Notes: a model not told the origin generated them from the letters alone. Positions 44,521-55,124 are shown, numbered from the stretch's first letter. The stretch is 64,000 nt of DNA from Eonycteris spelaea (GCA_003508835.1 PUFA01000068.1:2604001-2668000); one strand, 5' to 3'. Translations and numbers: made by a program.

Positions 44521-44599
44521 CACCTTACTCACCGACTCAATTTTGAGCCAGGCACATGACCACATGAAACAAAAAACCAACATTTTCCAACCTCCTTGA
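44521..44599 (+). repeat. Right arm of a 77-79 bp inverted repeat pair
   Basis: CACCTTACTCACCGACTCAA, TTTTGAGCCAGGCACATGAC and CCAACATTTTCCAACCTCCT are the inverse of the left arm at 43050-43126. Spacer between arms: 1394 bases. Confidence 0.85.
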
Positions 44600-44720
44600 A
44601 GCAAAGAATGACATATGACTACATTTTGGCCAACAGCGCATGATCAGAAGTGATGTTTGCAGCTTCTAGGTAATAATAGCCCTTCCACCCTACCCCATCC
44701 CCTTCCTGTTGATAGGAATA
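44600..44720 (+). repeat. Possible continuation of the LTR-like repeat beside the right arm
   Basis: CATATGACTACATTTTGGCC, AACAGCGCATGATCAGAAGT and GATGTTTGCAGCTTCTAGG resemble the segment that follows the arm sequence in an old LTR-like repeat (GGCCAATG, AGAAGTGATGTGTG). Confidence 0.45.
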
Positions 44721-45589
44721 TGTTTGTGGCATCGGTGGGACATCTTGGTCCATGAAAATGAAAGTGTTACCCTAGGGATGGAGGAGGAATAAATAAGATA
44801 GAAGGAGTTGGTGCCCGGGCACTGAGCGCTGTCATAGTAGTTTTAGAATACTTGTGTTCACATTGCTATATAAGAGGGTATCAGGAAAAGCTGAAATAAT
44901 TTGAAATGAGCAATTAAAATCTTCATGGGTGTTTTGAGGAGCTTACGGAGCCAGGTTATCTCTACCATTCATTGCCTTTGAACTGTTTACAACTCTGTAA
45001 ATGTAGGTAACTGATAGAGGTTCAAATGATTATTCCTTTTCCACATGTAAACAAATTCTGTCCAGCAGAATATGACGATTCCCCTATTCTTTGCTTCCCA
45101 ACTCTGGCCCAATAGAAAAAGCCAGTTTTACATCTATTTGTAAATTCGTTTCAGTATTCCTGACTGACCTATATAAGTATGATACTTGGAATTTTCTGTT
45201 GAACTGGAAGTAACATCTTCCTGGTTTTTCCATTTGGTCAGCATTAAAAGCTTTGAAATGTATGTCATTTATTTTGGTACAAGAGTTGAGATTTTACCTC
45301 TTATTTCAAAATTATTCTTTAACAAGAGGAATAAACTTATATTTTATTTAATCCACTGCTACTTTGGGTCTTGTTTGAATGATCAAACTTTTATCTTAAT
45401 AGCTCCTACTACCCTACTTTAATTATTTCCTTGTGAGTTAACACTGACTCTTTTTTTCTCTTTTCATTTGTGTTTATTTAATGAGGATCCAGCATTGACT
45501 CTTAATCACCAAATCTAAATATCTTTCCTCAGTCAACATCCACCCTCGATGAGAAACAAAGTAGAACAATGATTTTTTCCAATTGTCGG
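44721..45589. other. Intergenic, no recognised feature
   Basis: Ordinary AT-rich sequence without repeats I can name. Confidence 0.4.
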
Positions 45590-45700
45590 TGACAACCCAT
45601 CAGTGGGTCATGAAATCAATTTAGTGGGTCACAACCAGCATTAATATAAAATATTAAAGAGCATCACATGTAGTAAGGATGTTTCGTGAAGCTTTGAATT
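45590..45700. mobile_element. hAT-type MER fragment
   Basis: CATCAGTGGGTCATGAAATC, AATTTAGTGGGTCACAACCA and GCATCACATGTAGTAAGGAT are typical of a Charlie-like non-autonomous element with an AGTGGGTC end. Name uncertain. Confidence 0.6.
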
Positions 45701-45717
45701 AAGATATATTATGAGTA

Positions 45718-46162
45718 CATGTATGAGTTTCCTAGGGCTGCTGTAACAAATGACCACAAACCAGGTGGCTTAAAACAACAGAAATTTATTCTCTCATGGT
45801 TCTGGAGGCTTGAAGTCCAACATGAAGGTGTTCAGGGCCATGCTCACGCCAAAGGCTCTAGAGAGAAGCCTGTCCAGACTCTTCCAATTTTTAGAGGCTC
45901 CTGGTGTTCCTTAGCTTATAATAGCATAATGTCAGTCTCTGCCTCCATCTTCACATTGCCTTTGTGGTGTGTCCTTTTATTTTTTTTATTATTATTTTTT
46001 TAATCTCTTATAAGGACACATTCCTTGGATTTGGGGCCCACTATAACCCAGAATGATCTCATCTCAATCCTTACATAAACTTTTCTGAAAAAAACCCTAT
46101 TTCCAATTAAGCTCATATTCATGGACATGAATTTGAGGGCCCACTATTCAACCCACTATATA
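45718..46162 (-). mobile_element. MaLR (MLT1-like) LTR, antisense
   Basis: GAGTTTCCTAGGGCTGCTGT, GTGGCTTAAAACAACAGAAA, CTCATGGTTCTGGAGGCTTG, ATAAGGACACATTCCTTGGA, CCCTATTTCCAATTAAGCTC and a final ATTCAACCCAC are the reverse of the MaLR LTR. Confidence 0.85.
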
Positions 46163-46309
46163 TATAAATAGGTATTTTTTTTATCACTATATAAAATGTT
46201 TTTCTTATAGGAAGAGGTCTAAGAGGTCTGAAAGGACTAGAAGACCTCCCCTGCCTCTTCCACTCTGGTTCTGGAGAAGTATTTAACATTGTCGGCCAGC
46301 CCTTCCCTT

Positions 46310-46480
46310 TTTGCAATAATAATAGTAACAATTATTCAGTATAAAACTTCTCCGAGCAATTTTATACACAATAAATCATCTAAATCTCAATACCTTAGAA
46401 GGTGGGTTGTAATGATATCACTCTCTTAAAGATTGTCATAACAGCTGGAAAGTTAAGGAGCCAGAATTCAATTCCAAACT
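46310..46480 (-). repeat. MIR SINE, antisense, diverged
   Basis: AATAATAATAGTAACAATTA, CAATAAATCATCTAAATCTC and AGTTAAGGAGCCAGAATTCA fit the reverse MIR. Confidence 0.55.
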
Positions 46481-47425
46481 TGTGTTTCCCCACTACATTG
46501 TGTATCTTCGGAATGCTCATCTCTCTTGGCTTCTGTATTATTATGTTGATCCGAGTGTCTCTGACCTGGCTCCGTTTTCCGGCTTGTATTTAATTCTTCC
46601 TATCTTAATATTGTCACTCCACCAATTTCTGGCTACAGCCTGCTCTCACCCAATCTCATTTGCTTCCTTGCTTTCTACTTACAGGGATGGTGAACGTGTA
46701 AGCCTATCTGTAGGAGGAATGGAAGGAGCCAGCAGAGAGCAAAGCTTGAAGGGAGATGAAAGTGAGGAAATGACGGATAAAACGAGGCTCTGGAGAGATG
46801 ACCAAGCATCCAGAAGGAGGAATTTCCCATAGGAATTAGGGCAGACACCTCTTCCTCTGAGACATTTGGTTCTTTTAACAGGGCAGGTAGTAACAACAGC
46901 AGAGGCAGGGCTTTCCTGTCCCGTAAGCTGGAATAGGTTCTCTAGCTTCTGGCCATGAGCCATGATGTGAAAGGCAAGGCCTTGCCACATGCTGAAGGTT
47001 CTCCAGTCCACAGATCAGGCCTAGTCCAGCCCAGGAACATAGGAAATCGTGTGGAATGTTTGTTTACGTAGTTTAAGAAAGAAACGTGGGAAAGCAGAAA
47101 CAAAAATCCAACGCCCAGAAGCCTTCCGCTTGTCACCTCATTAGTTGAGGTGATGACTCCCAGAGACATAGAGAACAAGCCAGGAATTCAGGACAGCTGT
47201 ATTTCTCAGCCCGGAGGAGCAGCGCACAGCCACAGAAGTCCTGGACGATTGCACACGGCGATCTTCCCCAGATGATTAATGGCATATCCTGTGGCAAATG
47301 AGGAAGACGCAAGCCTCAACAGCTTATTTCTTCAAGGCAGGACCTTTTAAATAAGAACACATTGTTGAGGGGGCAGTAAAATCATCAGAATGTGGCTCTG
47401 GCTTCTTTCCATCTTATGAAGCTTG
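46481..47425. other. Intergenic, no recognised feature
   Basis: Frames of 73-116 codons overlap here on both strands; none has a domain, and their overlap argues for chance. Confidence 0.45.
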
Positions 47426-47490
47426 AGGTAATTATCCAGGTAATTCAGGAAAAATAAACGGCATTGCCTGAATTACTCAGATAATTATCT
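47426..47490. repeat. Hairpin-forming inverted repeat rich in TAATTA motifs
   Basis: Arms 47426-47449 and 47467-47490 pair at 20 of 24 positions by Watson-Crick rules plus two G-T pairs, with a 17-base loop. Each arm carries TAATTA or TAATT cores (GTAATTATC, GGTAATTCAGG). Confidence 0.85.
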
Positions 47491-47589
47491 GAATGTTCCA
47501 GTCCAGCCTGGTGGTGGAGAGCCAGCTGTAAAAGTCTCACAGGCCTCAGATGCCTGATAAATGAAAACAGCCTCAGTAATCTAGGAGCC

Positions 47590-47725
47590 AGGGCAAAGCA
47601 GTGGGAGGGGCTGAGCTCAAATAATTAGAAAACCTGGGTGTTTTAGACCAAGCTCTGCTGCCTACAATCTGCTTACTGGTCGGCTACTTACCTCACTGAG
47701 CCCAAGGCCACTTTGAGGATGGTAA
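47590..47725 (+). repeat. MIR SINE fragment
   Basis: AAAACCTGGGTGTTTTAGAC, CAAGCTCTGCTGCCTACAAT and GGTCGGCTACTTACCTCACT match the MIR centre. Confidence 0.65.
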
Positions 47726-47854
47726 CTTTAAATTTCTAGCCAGTACACTTTCAGCAATTATTATTAATAAAACTTTTCAATTGGTGGTATTATCACAACT
47801 GGCATAAAATTGGATTTAAAAATTATGCTTTGTACAAAAGTATGACATTCCAGG

Positions 47855-48020
47855 GCAATACTTCTCAATTTTAGCAGCGCATTAGACTCATCTGGGGAAG
47901 CTTTTTAAAAATAGAGGGTTTCCCAGGCCCCACCCCAGACCAATTAAGTTCGAATTTCTCGGGTGGGGCTTCTGACATTGGTATTTTTAAAAAGCTTTCC
48001 AGATGATTCTAATGGGCAGG
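47855..48020 (+). mobile_element. MER5A hAT-Charlie element
   Basis: CATTAGACTCATCTGGGGAA, GCTTTTTAAAAATAGAGGGT, CCCAGGCCCCACCCCAGACC, TGGTATTTTTAAAAAGCTTT and CCAGATGATTCTAATGGGCA match MER5A over most of its length, with both subterminal inverted regions. Confidence 0.9.
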
Positions 48021-49174
48021 ACGACTGCCTGTCAGAGAAACTCAAAGGAGAAGGGAGATTTCTGTCACCAGGGGGTCATATCCAGGGTTTAACATGTCTG
48101 GTGGATAAGCTTCAGAGCGACAGGTGAAGCCGTGTAGCTGTTCAGCCTGTTGCCCAGAGCTCCAGGCGGAAGAGGCCCAAACTGCCCTGATGCCTGGTCC
48201 AGAGGGCCCTGGTCTGACCGGCAAGGGAAGAGCTTGCTGTGTCTGCCTGATGACATCCACCAGTTCCGTACAAAAAGCACGAGAGCGGATGGTGCCCTCT
48301 CTGCGCACCACGTCTGAGTAACTGAAGGACTCCTCAAAGCCCACTGAATCAAAGCTAGTTATTAACGGAGATGGGCGGAAAGTGTCCTTTCTACTTTCTT
48401 TTAATCCCTAAAAACTTTCTCTTCCAAGGATTAGGACCAGGCATATCCCCATTGTGAGTGTCCAGGTCTTAGAAGGTGCATCGGTGCAATACATCGACAT
48501 TTAATAAAAACAAGGAGACCAAAACTGTTAAAAGACATGACTTCACCCTGCCAGAAAATGTTTCCCAAGTGCAAACCTGCCATCTGTTAGGCAGTCCTGG
48601 GGATTGGAACACTCTCTCCTCTGAAGCAATTCAGTTGGACCCTCCAGCTTCAAAGCATCTGGTTGGTAACTGTGCTGCCAGCTTTAAGCTACCTTCCCCG
48701 TTTGGTTTCAGATGCCCCGGTGTCAGAGCCCCAGGGCAAATTCCTGTGGTCTAGACACAAATGCTGCTCCTGGGGCTTACAGATGGGGCTCTCCGTTAAG
48801 TCTAGGGGGACGTAACTCAGAAATGATCACGCGGTCTCTCAGGAATGGGCAACCATCTCTTCGAATACGGCACATCTGTTTCCTCCGTGCAGCTGCGCTG
48901 TACCCAGGCTGCCTTCCCTGCGCGCACGTTGCTCCTGCCGGGGTGTTATGACGCGCTCATTCAAAGCACCATTTCTTTTGCCCCATGACAAGCTTTTCAA
49001 AGGGTGAAGTGCTTGGATTTACAGCGACTTCCCCCAGTTGTTGAAATATGGAAAACACTAAGTGCCTGTGATCTATTGCAAGACAATGCAGTGATTATTC
49101 CTTGTAGAGTGCTCTCCGCACTCTTGAGAAAAGCAAATAATAGCATATATCCTTACTTCCCCTTTGAAAACAGT
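48021..49174. other. Unique-looking intergenic block with raised CpG content
   Basis: No repeat was recognised over more than 1.1 kb. CpGs cluster at about 48230-48330 (GAGCGGATGG, CTGCGCACCACGTC) and 48825-48960 (CACGCGGTCT, CTGCGCGCACG, GACGCGCTC). Frames of 60-100 codons on both strands give no family match by eye. A regulatory element is possible but unproven. Confidence 0.4.
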
Positions 49175-49455
49175 CTAGTCTTTTAAAATTCTCCTTGATT
49201 GCAGAGCCCTGGTATCCTTCAAGGCCCTGTGCCAATGTCACCTCCTCTGTAAAGCTTTCCAGGGCCCTCCTGGGCAGAATTAACCACACTTTTCGTGGCA
49301 GCTCAGTCTTTCTACTCCCTCGACAATCCATGGCATTGTGTAATATTTAGTTGTTTGCCATGTGTGCCTGCATCCTTTTCACTGCCGGTACACTGGACTA
49401 TGAGCTCCTTGAAGACAGGGACCAGGTAGGTAGTATTATTACTAATAAATAGTAT
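49175..49455 (+). mobile_element. L2 LINE 3' end
   Basis: CCTTCAAGGCCCTGTGCCAA, TGTCACCTCCTCTGTAAAGC, TACACTGGACTATGAGCTCC and TTGAAGACAGGGACCAGGT. Confidence 0.85.
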
Positions 49456-49829
49456 GTGGGGAATTGGATTTGATTCTTGGTTCAGGTTTGTTTGTTTATT
49501 TTTACCTTCTCACTCGCTCTCTCACATTTGCCTTTGGTGCTATGAAATCTTCCTTTTGGGACAGTCCTGGATTTCCCCCAGGACCTTCATGTTTCTGTTT
49601 TTTTCCTGACTGTTTCCCTGTCTCCTTCTGGTTATTTCTCATTTACTGTTCCACATCTTGGGCATAACTGGCACTTCATTGTAGTTCTCTACCAACCCTG
49701 GCTGGTCCTGAACTTCACGTCAACAACCCAGTCTCCACCTGCTATGTACCTTACTACAGATATTGCATTTGGAAAAAGTCTGCAGAATGATAATTTGAAA
49801 GAAGACAGAATAACCCGATAAAAATGGAC
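49456..49829. other. Intergenic, no recognised feature
   Basis: Pyrimidine-rich patches (49500-49640), otherwise unclassified. Confidence 0.4.
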
Positions 49830-50000
49830 ACAGTCTTGAAGTCAGTCACTCCTGGATTTGAAATCCATTTTGAATTTTACTACAGAGTGTTCTTAGGTGA
49901 GTTATTTAACTTCTCTAAAGTTGAATTTCTTTATCTGTAAAATGGGGATAACAATAGTACCTACCTTTTTAAGTAGGTGGCTGGTAACAACAGTTAATTA
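49830..50000 (+). repeat. MIR SINE
   Basis: TCCTGGATTTGAAATCCATT, GGTGAGTTATTTAACTTCTC and TTCTTTATCTGTAAAATGGG, then GATAACAATAGTACCTACCT: well preserved. Confidence 0.85.
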
Positions 50001-50009
50001 ATTATTTGA

Positions 50010-50090
50010 ATACTTGCTCTCTGTCAGACCTTGGGGAAAGCACTTTATGTGGACGATTTTGTGTAATCTTCACAGTGGGATTGCTGCAGG
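50010..50090 (-). repeat. MIR fragment, antisense
   Basis: AAAGCACTTTATGTGGACGA and TTTTGTGTAATCTTCACAGT resemble the reverse MIR 3' end, cut by the following LTR-like unit. Confidence 0.5.
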
Positions 50091-50440
50091 TTGGGTTCTC
50101 TGAGAAGCAGATTCTGAGATGGAGATTAGCAGGCACAAAGTTTATTAGGGAGTGCTTTTGAGATTAATATTGGAGGGGAGGGAAGGAGCAGGATCGGGCA
50201 GAGGGAGAAGCTGGTTGCAATACAGTCTTAACAAAGGCTTCGGCCCATCCTACGGGACAGTTGGAAGCTGGGATGGCCCTTCAGTGTTGTCTTGCAATGT
50301 AGAGAGGGATCTGGGGTCTTCTGCATTGACCCATTGTTGGAAGGAGGCTGTCCCCTCCCAGAAGGAAGTGTAACTCTCTAGAGCTAGTTCTCTCCAGCTG
50401 AGGGCAATTTTTGGAAAGTTGTCACTGTGAGGTGATACTC
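50091..50440. mobile_element. LTR-like element, family uncertain
   Basis: Begins TGCTGCAGGTTGGGTTCTCT and continues GAGAAGCAGATTCTGAGATG, AAAGTTTATTAGGGAGTGCT and GGGCAGAGGGAGAAGCTGG, the pattern of a common ERVL-class LTR. The far boundary is unclear. Confidence 0.55.
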
Positions 50441-50449
50441 TCTTGAGCA

Positions 50450-50560
50450 TCTATTACACAGATTGATAACATGTAAAACACTTAGCATAATGCCTGTCAA
50501 AGAGTAAGCACTCAATAAATGTTAGTTGCTATCATCACCATCACCATCACCATTACTCAC
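50450..50560 (+). repeat. MIR 3' end followed by a CATCAC microsatellite
   Basis: CATGTAAAACACTTAGCATA, ATGCCTGTCAAAGAGTAAGC and ACTCAATAAATGTTAGTTGC, then (ATCACC)n at 50532-50553. Confidence 0.75.
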
Positions 50561-50714
50561 CACCAGATAGCCTATTTCTGCCTTCTTGCCAGCAAAAGTA
50601 TAACAAATTGCTCTGCTTGTAGAAAAGCCACTGGTCTATTTTCTGAATTCTTCCCTTAAAATAACCTATCACCTCTTAGCAGCATGAAAGAGCTAATGCA
50701 TGTGCCAATGGAAA

Positions 50715-50900
50715 AGATTCATGTGTATTGGTCAGGGTTCTCCAGTGAAACGGAGCCAATAAGATGTGTAGGTATATATAGAGAGATTTATTTTAAGCAC
50801 TATTTGGGACATAGTTACCTGAAATCTAAATTTAATTGGGTTTCCTGTATTAATCAGGCAACCCTACACAAGCTGCTCTCAGCCAGTGACTGGATGTGAC
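50715..50900. mobile_element. LTR-like fragment (same type as 60696)
   Basis: GTCAGGGTTCTCCAGTGAAA, CGGAGCCAATAAGATG and TATATATAGAGAGATTTATT give the left end of the ERVL-like LTR seen more completely at 60.7 kb. The homology fades after about 50800. Confidence 0.6.
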
Positions 50901-52219
50901 AGGAGGCTATGGTGGGCTATTCTTGGGAGCAAAGACTCCCTCTGACTGGTGGCTTTGGCTCAAGGATTGTTCACTGGACTTGCTGACCTTCCTTAGAATG
51001 GTACTACAGTCCAAGACTGTTTCACCCAACCCTCCCTTCTTTCTTCTCTTAACAAAATTAGACAGGCATTTTGGTCTGATGGTTCTCCCAGCCCCCTCTG
51101 TCTGCCTCCACATTTTCCCCTCTCAGGCATTTTCTCTAACCAATGCATTGCACTTCTAATCTCATCTCAGAATTTACTTCTCTCAGGACCAGGAATAACA
51201 CAGGAAGCTCACATGAAGGAAAGAAGTTGTGAGCAACCAAATCCCAGGAAGAGCTCTGGAGCAGCTGAGCACCAGGAGCCCAGACGTCACCACATCTCCC
51301 TCCCTCTGGTGCTCTTGTCTGCGTTTCTCACTTCTCTCTCTACAGACTGGCTTCCTTTGCCTGATAAGGAAACATGGTCATGAAGATTCTCAAGTTGCAC
51401 ATCTTGCAACTTTCACCACCAGAGATTTTTACTCTCTTCCTCACTTTTAGTTTAAAAAACTGAGGGCAAGGCTCTGATCGGCCTCGCTTGGGTTAGGTGC
51501 CCACCTCTGGATCAATCAACTACGGCCAGGCGTAGGGTCTGTAATAATACAGAATTTCCTGGGCAAACTGTATGGTGGCAATTGGGGAAGAACTATTCCT
51601 CCAAAGAAAGAGAGGGTTGGAGAGACAATATTATAGGTGAGTGTCCACTACAGCCCCTAATCTACTGGGTAATGTCAGCCAAGCTTTTCTAGTTCTTAAT
51701 AAAATAATGATTTTTAAGGTCCCATTCAGTTAAAATTTTTGAAATTGAAGATATAACTACAGCTTTTTTTCTTTGGTGGCAGCTGGTTTACCATGTCACT
51801 GATTAGGCTTCAGGCTTCAAGATGTGTACACAGAAAAAGGAACTTGATTTATGCAAACACCTTCTTCCATTATTCACCCAATAAAGAGCAACTACATTAT
51901 AGACCACCCTCTAAGAAACAAGACAGAAGTTGTTGACATGGGTGGGATAATTTGGAAAAGACTTTTAGTTCTGGTGGTTTTTCCCCTTGTCTAAAAAAAT
52001 CCATCATCTCTGCAGAGCCAAGATTCAGTTGAAGATGTTTGTTAGTGGGGCTGGAATGCTTCGTCCATCCAAGCCTGCCCTCTGCTGGTTATATGAAGCA
52101 TAGCATGCTTTGTGAAAACAATTGGTGAGGAGAGGAATATTTGAATCTAGTGCTTTTCATTTTTTAATCTATTGATAGTCTTCTTCTGGGGCTCCTACAG
52201 TCTTTCTTAGGCCTTCACC
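50901..52219. other. Intergenic, no recognised feature
   Basis: About 1.3 kb without a nameable repeat. Frames of 66-87 codons are unremarkable. Confidence 0.4.
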
Positions 52220-52262
52220 ATATGTATGTGTATGTGTATGTGTATATGCATATGTATGTGCG
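52220..52262. repeat. (TATG)n microsatellite
   Basis: TATGTATGTG with alternating TGTA units, about 40 bases. Confidence 0.85.
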
Positions 52263-52264
52263 TA

Positions 52265-52347
52265 AGGAGAGAAAAGTGAGAAGGAGGAAGAGGAGGGAGG
52301 AAGAGAAAGAGGGGAGAGAGGAGAGAAAGAGGAGTGGTGGGGAGAGA
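52265..52347. repeat. GA-rich polypurine tract
   Basis: 83 bases nearly all A or G on the + strand (GGAGGAAGAGGAGGGAGGAA and similar). The 149-codon minus-strand frame covering it is a shadow with Ser/Leu/Phe-rich content. Confidence 0.85.
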
Positions 52348-52937
52348 GATTGATGAATAATTTTATGAGTGAACTTGGGAGGCTTTAAGGAGAAGGCAGT
52401 TCTGTGCCATGACTTCAAGGATGCAGGCAATTTTATCACAGGAAAGTTGTGGGGAAGGGTGGTGAGAATGAGGTAAGCAAAGGTGTTGAAACTCACTGGT
52501 GGATGTGAAGACATTTCTGCTCTGGGAAGAGGGTAGAGTGGATACCCTGGATCTGCGGATGCCACAGCACTGGTGTATGGAGTCTCTTTCTCTAAGGTAC
52601 CAATGACCAGAACCAGTGCGGTGGCTGGCATATAGAACATTGAAGAGCTTATTAATGAAGACATGGATGAATTTTACACAAATCTAGTAATAGGGCAATA
52701 TTGCTTAAATGTTCAGGGAATCCTCTATGCAGTTAAAAGAGCCCAATCTCTCCTAATCTCTCCTAATCCCATCCTTGCATGCACTGACCTCTCTACTCCT
52801 CTCTACTTTTTACTGACCACAGTTCCCAAATCTGTGGTCATAGCTCTCCAAAGTGATTGCAGTCACTTCATTCACATTTGCCTGGTTGTATGCTTTTCTG
52901 GGTTGGGGGTAGGAGTAATGTTAGGATTACTTTACAG
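52348..52937. other. Intergenic, no recognised feature
   Basis: A short tandem TCTCCTAATC pair lies at about 52747-52768. The rest is unclassified. Confidence 0.4.
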
Positions 52938-53166
52938 CAGGGGTCCCAAACCCCTGAGCCATAGATCAGTACCAGTCCCGTCCGTGGCCTGTTAGGAACT
53001 GCGCCACACAGCAGGAGGTGAGCGGTGGGTGAGCATGCGAAGCTTCATCTGTATTTGCAGCCACTCCCCACCTCTAGCATCACCGCCTCAGCTCCACCTC
53101 AGATCCTCAGGCATTAAATTCTCATAGGAGCACTGGTTCCTGGTGCCAAAATGTTGGGGACAGCTG
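52938..53166. mobile_element. MER1-like (hAT-Charlie) non-autonomous DNA transposon
   Basis: Left end CAGGGGTCCCAAACCCCTGA, then GTCCGTGGCCTGTTAGGAAC, CACAGCAGGAGGTGAGCGGT, GCGAAGCTTCATCTGTATTT and TTAAATTCTCATAGGAGCAC; right end GGTGCCAAAATGTTGGGGAC AGCTG. Both ends match the MER1/Charlie3 terminal repeats. The flanks CTTTACAG (52930-52937) and TTCTGTAG (53167-53174) differ only by transitions and could be a decayed 8-base target duplication. Confidence 0.85.
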
Positions 53167-53944
53167 TTCTGTAGGGTTGCACTGCATGATCAGGCCGGGG
53201 TATAGAGCAATATGCCACTCTGAGGGTCTGAGTCTCACCCCTTTGGGGATGTTTTTAAATGCAAGAGAAATACATAGAAAAACATCAGACTGGTTCTCAA
53301 CCTTTGAAACATTTCAGTTCATTTTAGATGTAGAAGGCATTGCGAAAAGTGAAGAGAGCAGGCTTCTCGTTTGTTCTAGCAACATGGAGCATGACTCCCA
53401 GATATCCTCCTCCATAAAAATGGAAGAAGTGATGATTGGTGACTAATTACCCAACCATGACTATGATTATTCCATACTACGTGGACTTCTCTGAGAAGCA
53501 TTTGTGACTTCAATTCAAAGCATTATGTGTAAGACATGGACTTTTTTCATTTGTTCATACATGGAAAGTGAATTTGCAATCAGCCATCATTTTGGCCTAG
53601 TCTACTATTTCCACTGAATGTGAGAACACCTTGGCATCATTAGGTGGATAGGAGGGGGTACCTGAGCTGCCAGCGCTGTCCATGGAGTCCTCAGAAACGG
53701 CCAACACATGGATGAGTGTAGATCTGCCAACTGATGACCAGAGAGCGTCTGACTATATCCTGATATTTGTAGAACAGCTCTTTGCCTCCCTCCTGCTGTT
53801 CCACCTGCCTGTCTTCTGGCAAAGAAAGTCTATAGTTGCATTTGCAGGAAGCCCAGAGAGCCACCCTGTCTCAGAGCACGTGGAGTTAGCGTTTCCATCA
53901 CTACACTCACAAAAGTTGCTTAAACATTGGAATGACGATGATGA
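53167..53944. other. Intergenic, no recognised feature
   Basis: Unclassified. The 89- and 124-codon + frames here have no domain and the second runs into a MIR. Confidence 0.4.
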
Positions 53945-54160
53945 TGGCCCCTTATTTGTTAAGGTATGTACTTTGTATACATCATCTCTAAGCCGCACAA
54001 TAATCCTAGGAGTTATGTACTGTAGCCATTTCTACAAGAGGGCACTGCAACTCTGAGACGTCAAGTAGTTAAATATCTTGCCCAGGGCCACGTGAACAGT
54101 GAAGCTGGAAATGAAATCTCACATCTATTTGGCTCCAAAACCCATGCTCCCACCCCCCAC
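53945..54160 (-). repeat. MIR SINE, antisense
   Basis: CCGCACAATAATCCTAGGAG, TATCTTGCCCAGGGCCACGT and AAGCTGGAAATGAAATCTCA fit the reverse MIR end to end. Confidence 0.75.
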
Positions 54161-54234
54161 GGCACCATGATCAACAGGAGGGTCAGGTTCAAAATTTAAA
54201 AATATCCACTGAGCTCCCATTACTTCCTTTGTGT

Positions 54235-54712
54235 AGCCAACAGATTCATACATCTGTCCCTCCCACCACCATCGAAGATGGTCATGTCCTGATCCCTGGA
54301 ACCTGACGGGGACAAAGAACATTGCAGATATGATTATGTCAGGGATCTTGAGACTGCAAGATTATCCTGGATTATTTGGATGGGCCCAGTGTAATCATGA
54401 GTTTTTATAAGAGGGAGGCAAGAGGGGCACAGTAGGTGATAATGGAAGGAGGATCAGAGAGACTGGAAGATGCTACGCTGCTGGCTTTGAAGATGAAAAC
54501 CAGGGTCATGTGCCAAGGAATGAGGCCGGCCTCCAGAAGCTGGAAAAGGCAAGGAAATGGATTCTCCCCTAGAGCCTCCTGACATAACACAATACTATTC
54601 ATATCATAATTTAGTCTATAAGATCCATTTTTGGACCTCCGGTCTACCAACGTGTAAGATAATAAATTTGTGGTCATAAGTCATGGCAACAATAGGAAAC
54701 TAACACACTCTG
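54235..54712 (+). mobile_element. MaLR (MLT1C-like) LTR, sense
   Basis: GTCCTGATCCCTGGAACCTG, ACATTGCAGATATGATTATG, AGATTATCCTGGATTATTTG, GATGGGCCCAGTGTAATCAT, GCTGGCTTTGAAGATG and GCCTCCAGAAGCTGGAAAAG, with AATAAA at about 54661-54666, then CAATAGGAAACTAACACAC at the right end. A well-kept solo LTR. Confidence 0.9.
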
Positions 54713-55124
54713 GCAAATACTACTAATTGCCAGATGACAAAAGGTGACTTTAAGATCACTGCTAGACAGGAGCCACCATGAGAACTGGTGACTGTTAAAG
54801 GCAGCCCGATGTCACTGAGATCGATGTCCTTGGCCAGAATCGGTGGCACCACCTGCCACACCTCTCGGGCGCAGCTGCATGGCACCTTCTCTGGTCACGG
54901 CTTCAGCCCTCTGCCGCTCAGCTTTCAGGGATCTCCAGTCTCAGACCTGGCTCCCTCTTGAGACCATGCCTCTCCCATCCAGGAGTGAGCCTGTTGCAGC
55001 TGCCTGATTTCCAGCTTTTCTACCCTCCCTCTTGCTGTCTTTACCAGGTCCTGTGTCAGGCCAAGAACACTAGGCTTTGGAGAAAAAAATCTAGTTAAAA
55101 CTAATCGCTGTCGTGGGCTATGCA
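54713..55124. other. Intergenic, no recognised feature
   Basis: Unclassified sequence between an LTR and a MIR. Confidence 0.4.

Noticed and set aside
43050..44599. Complete autonomous DNA transposon bounded by the inverted repeats
   Set aside because: The spacer holds a MIR and no transposase-like frame, and no target-site duplication was seen; kept only as an inverted repeat finding.
52215..52664. 149-codon minus-strand open frame
   Set aside because: Largely the translation of the GA-rich tract and the TATG microsatellite (Ser/Leu/Phe and Tyr-Thr runs).
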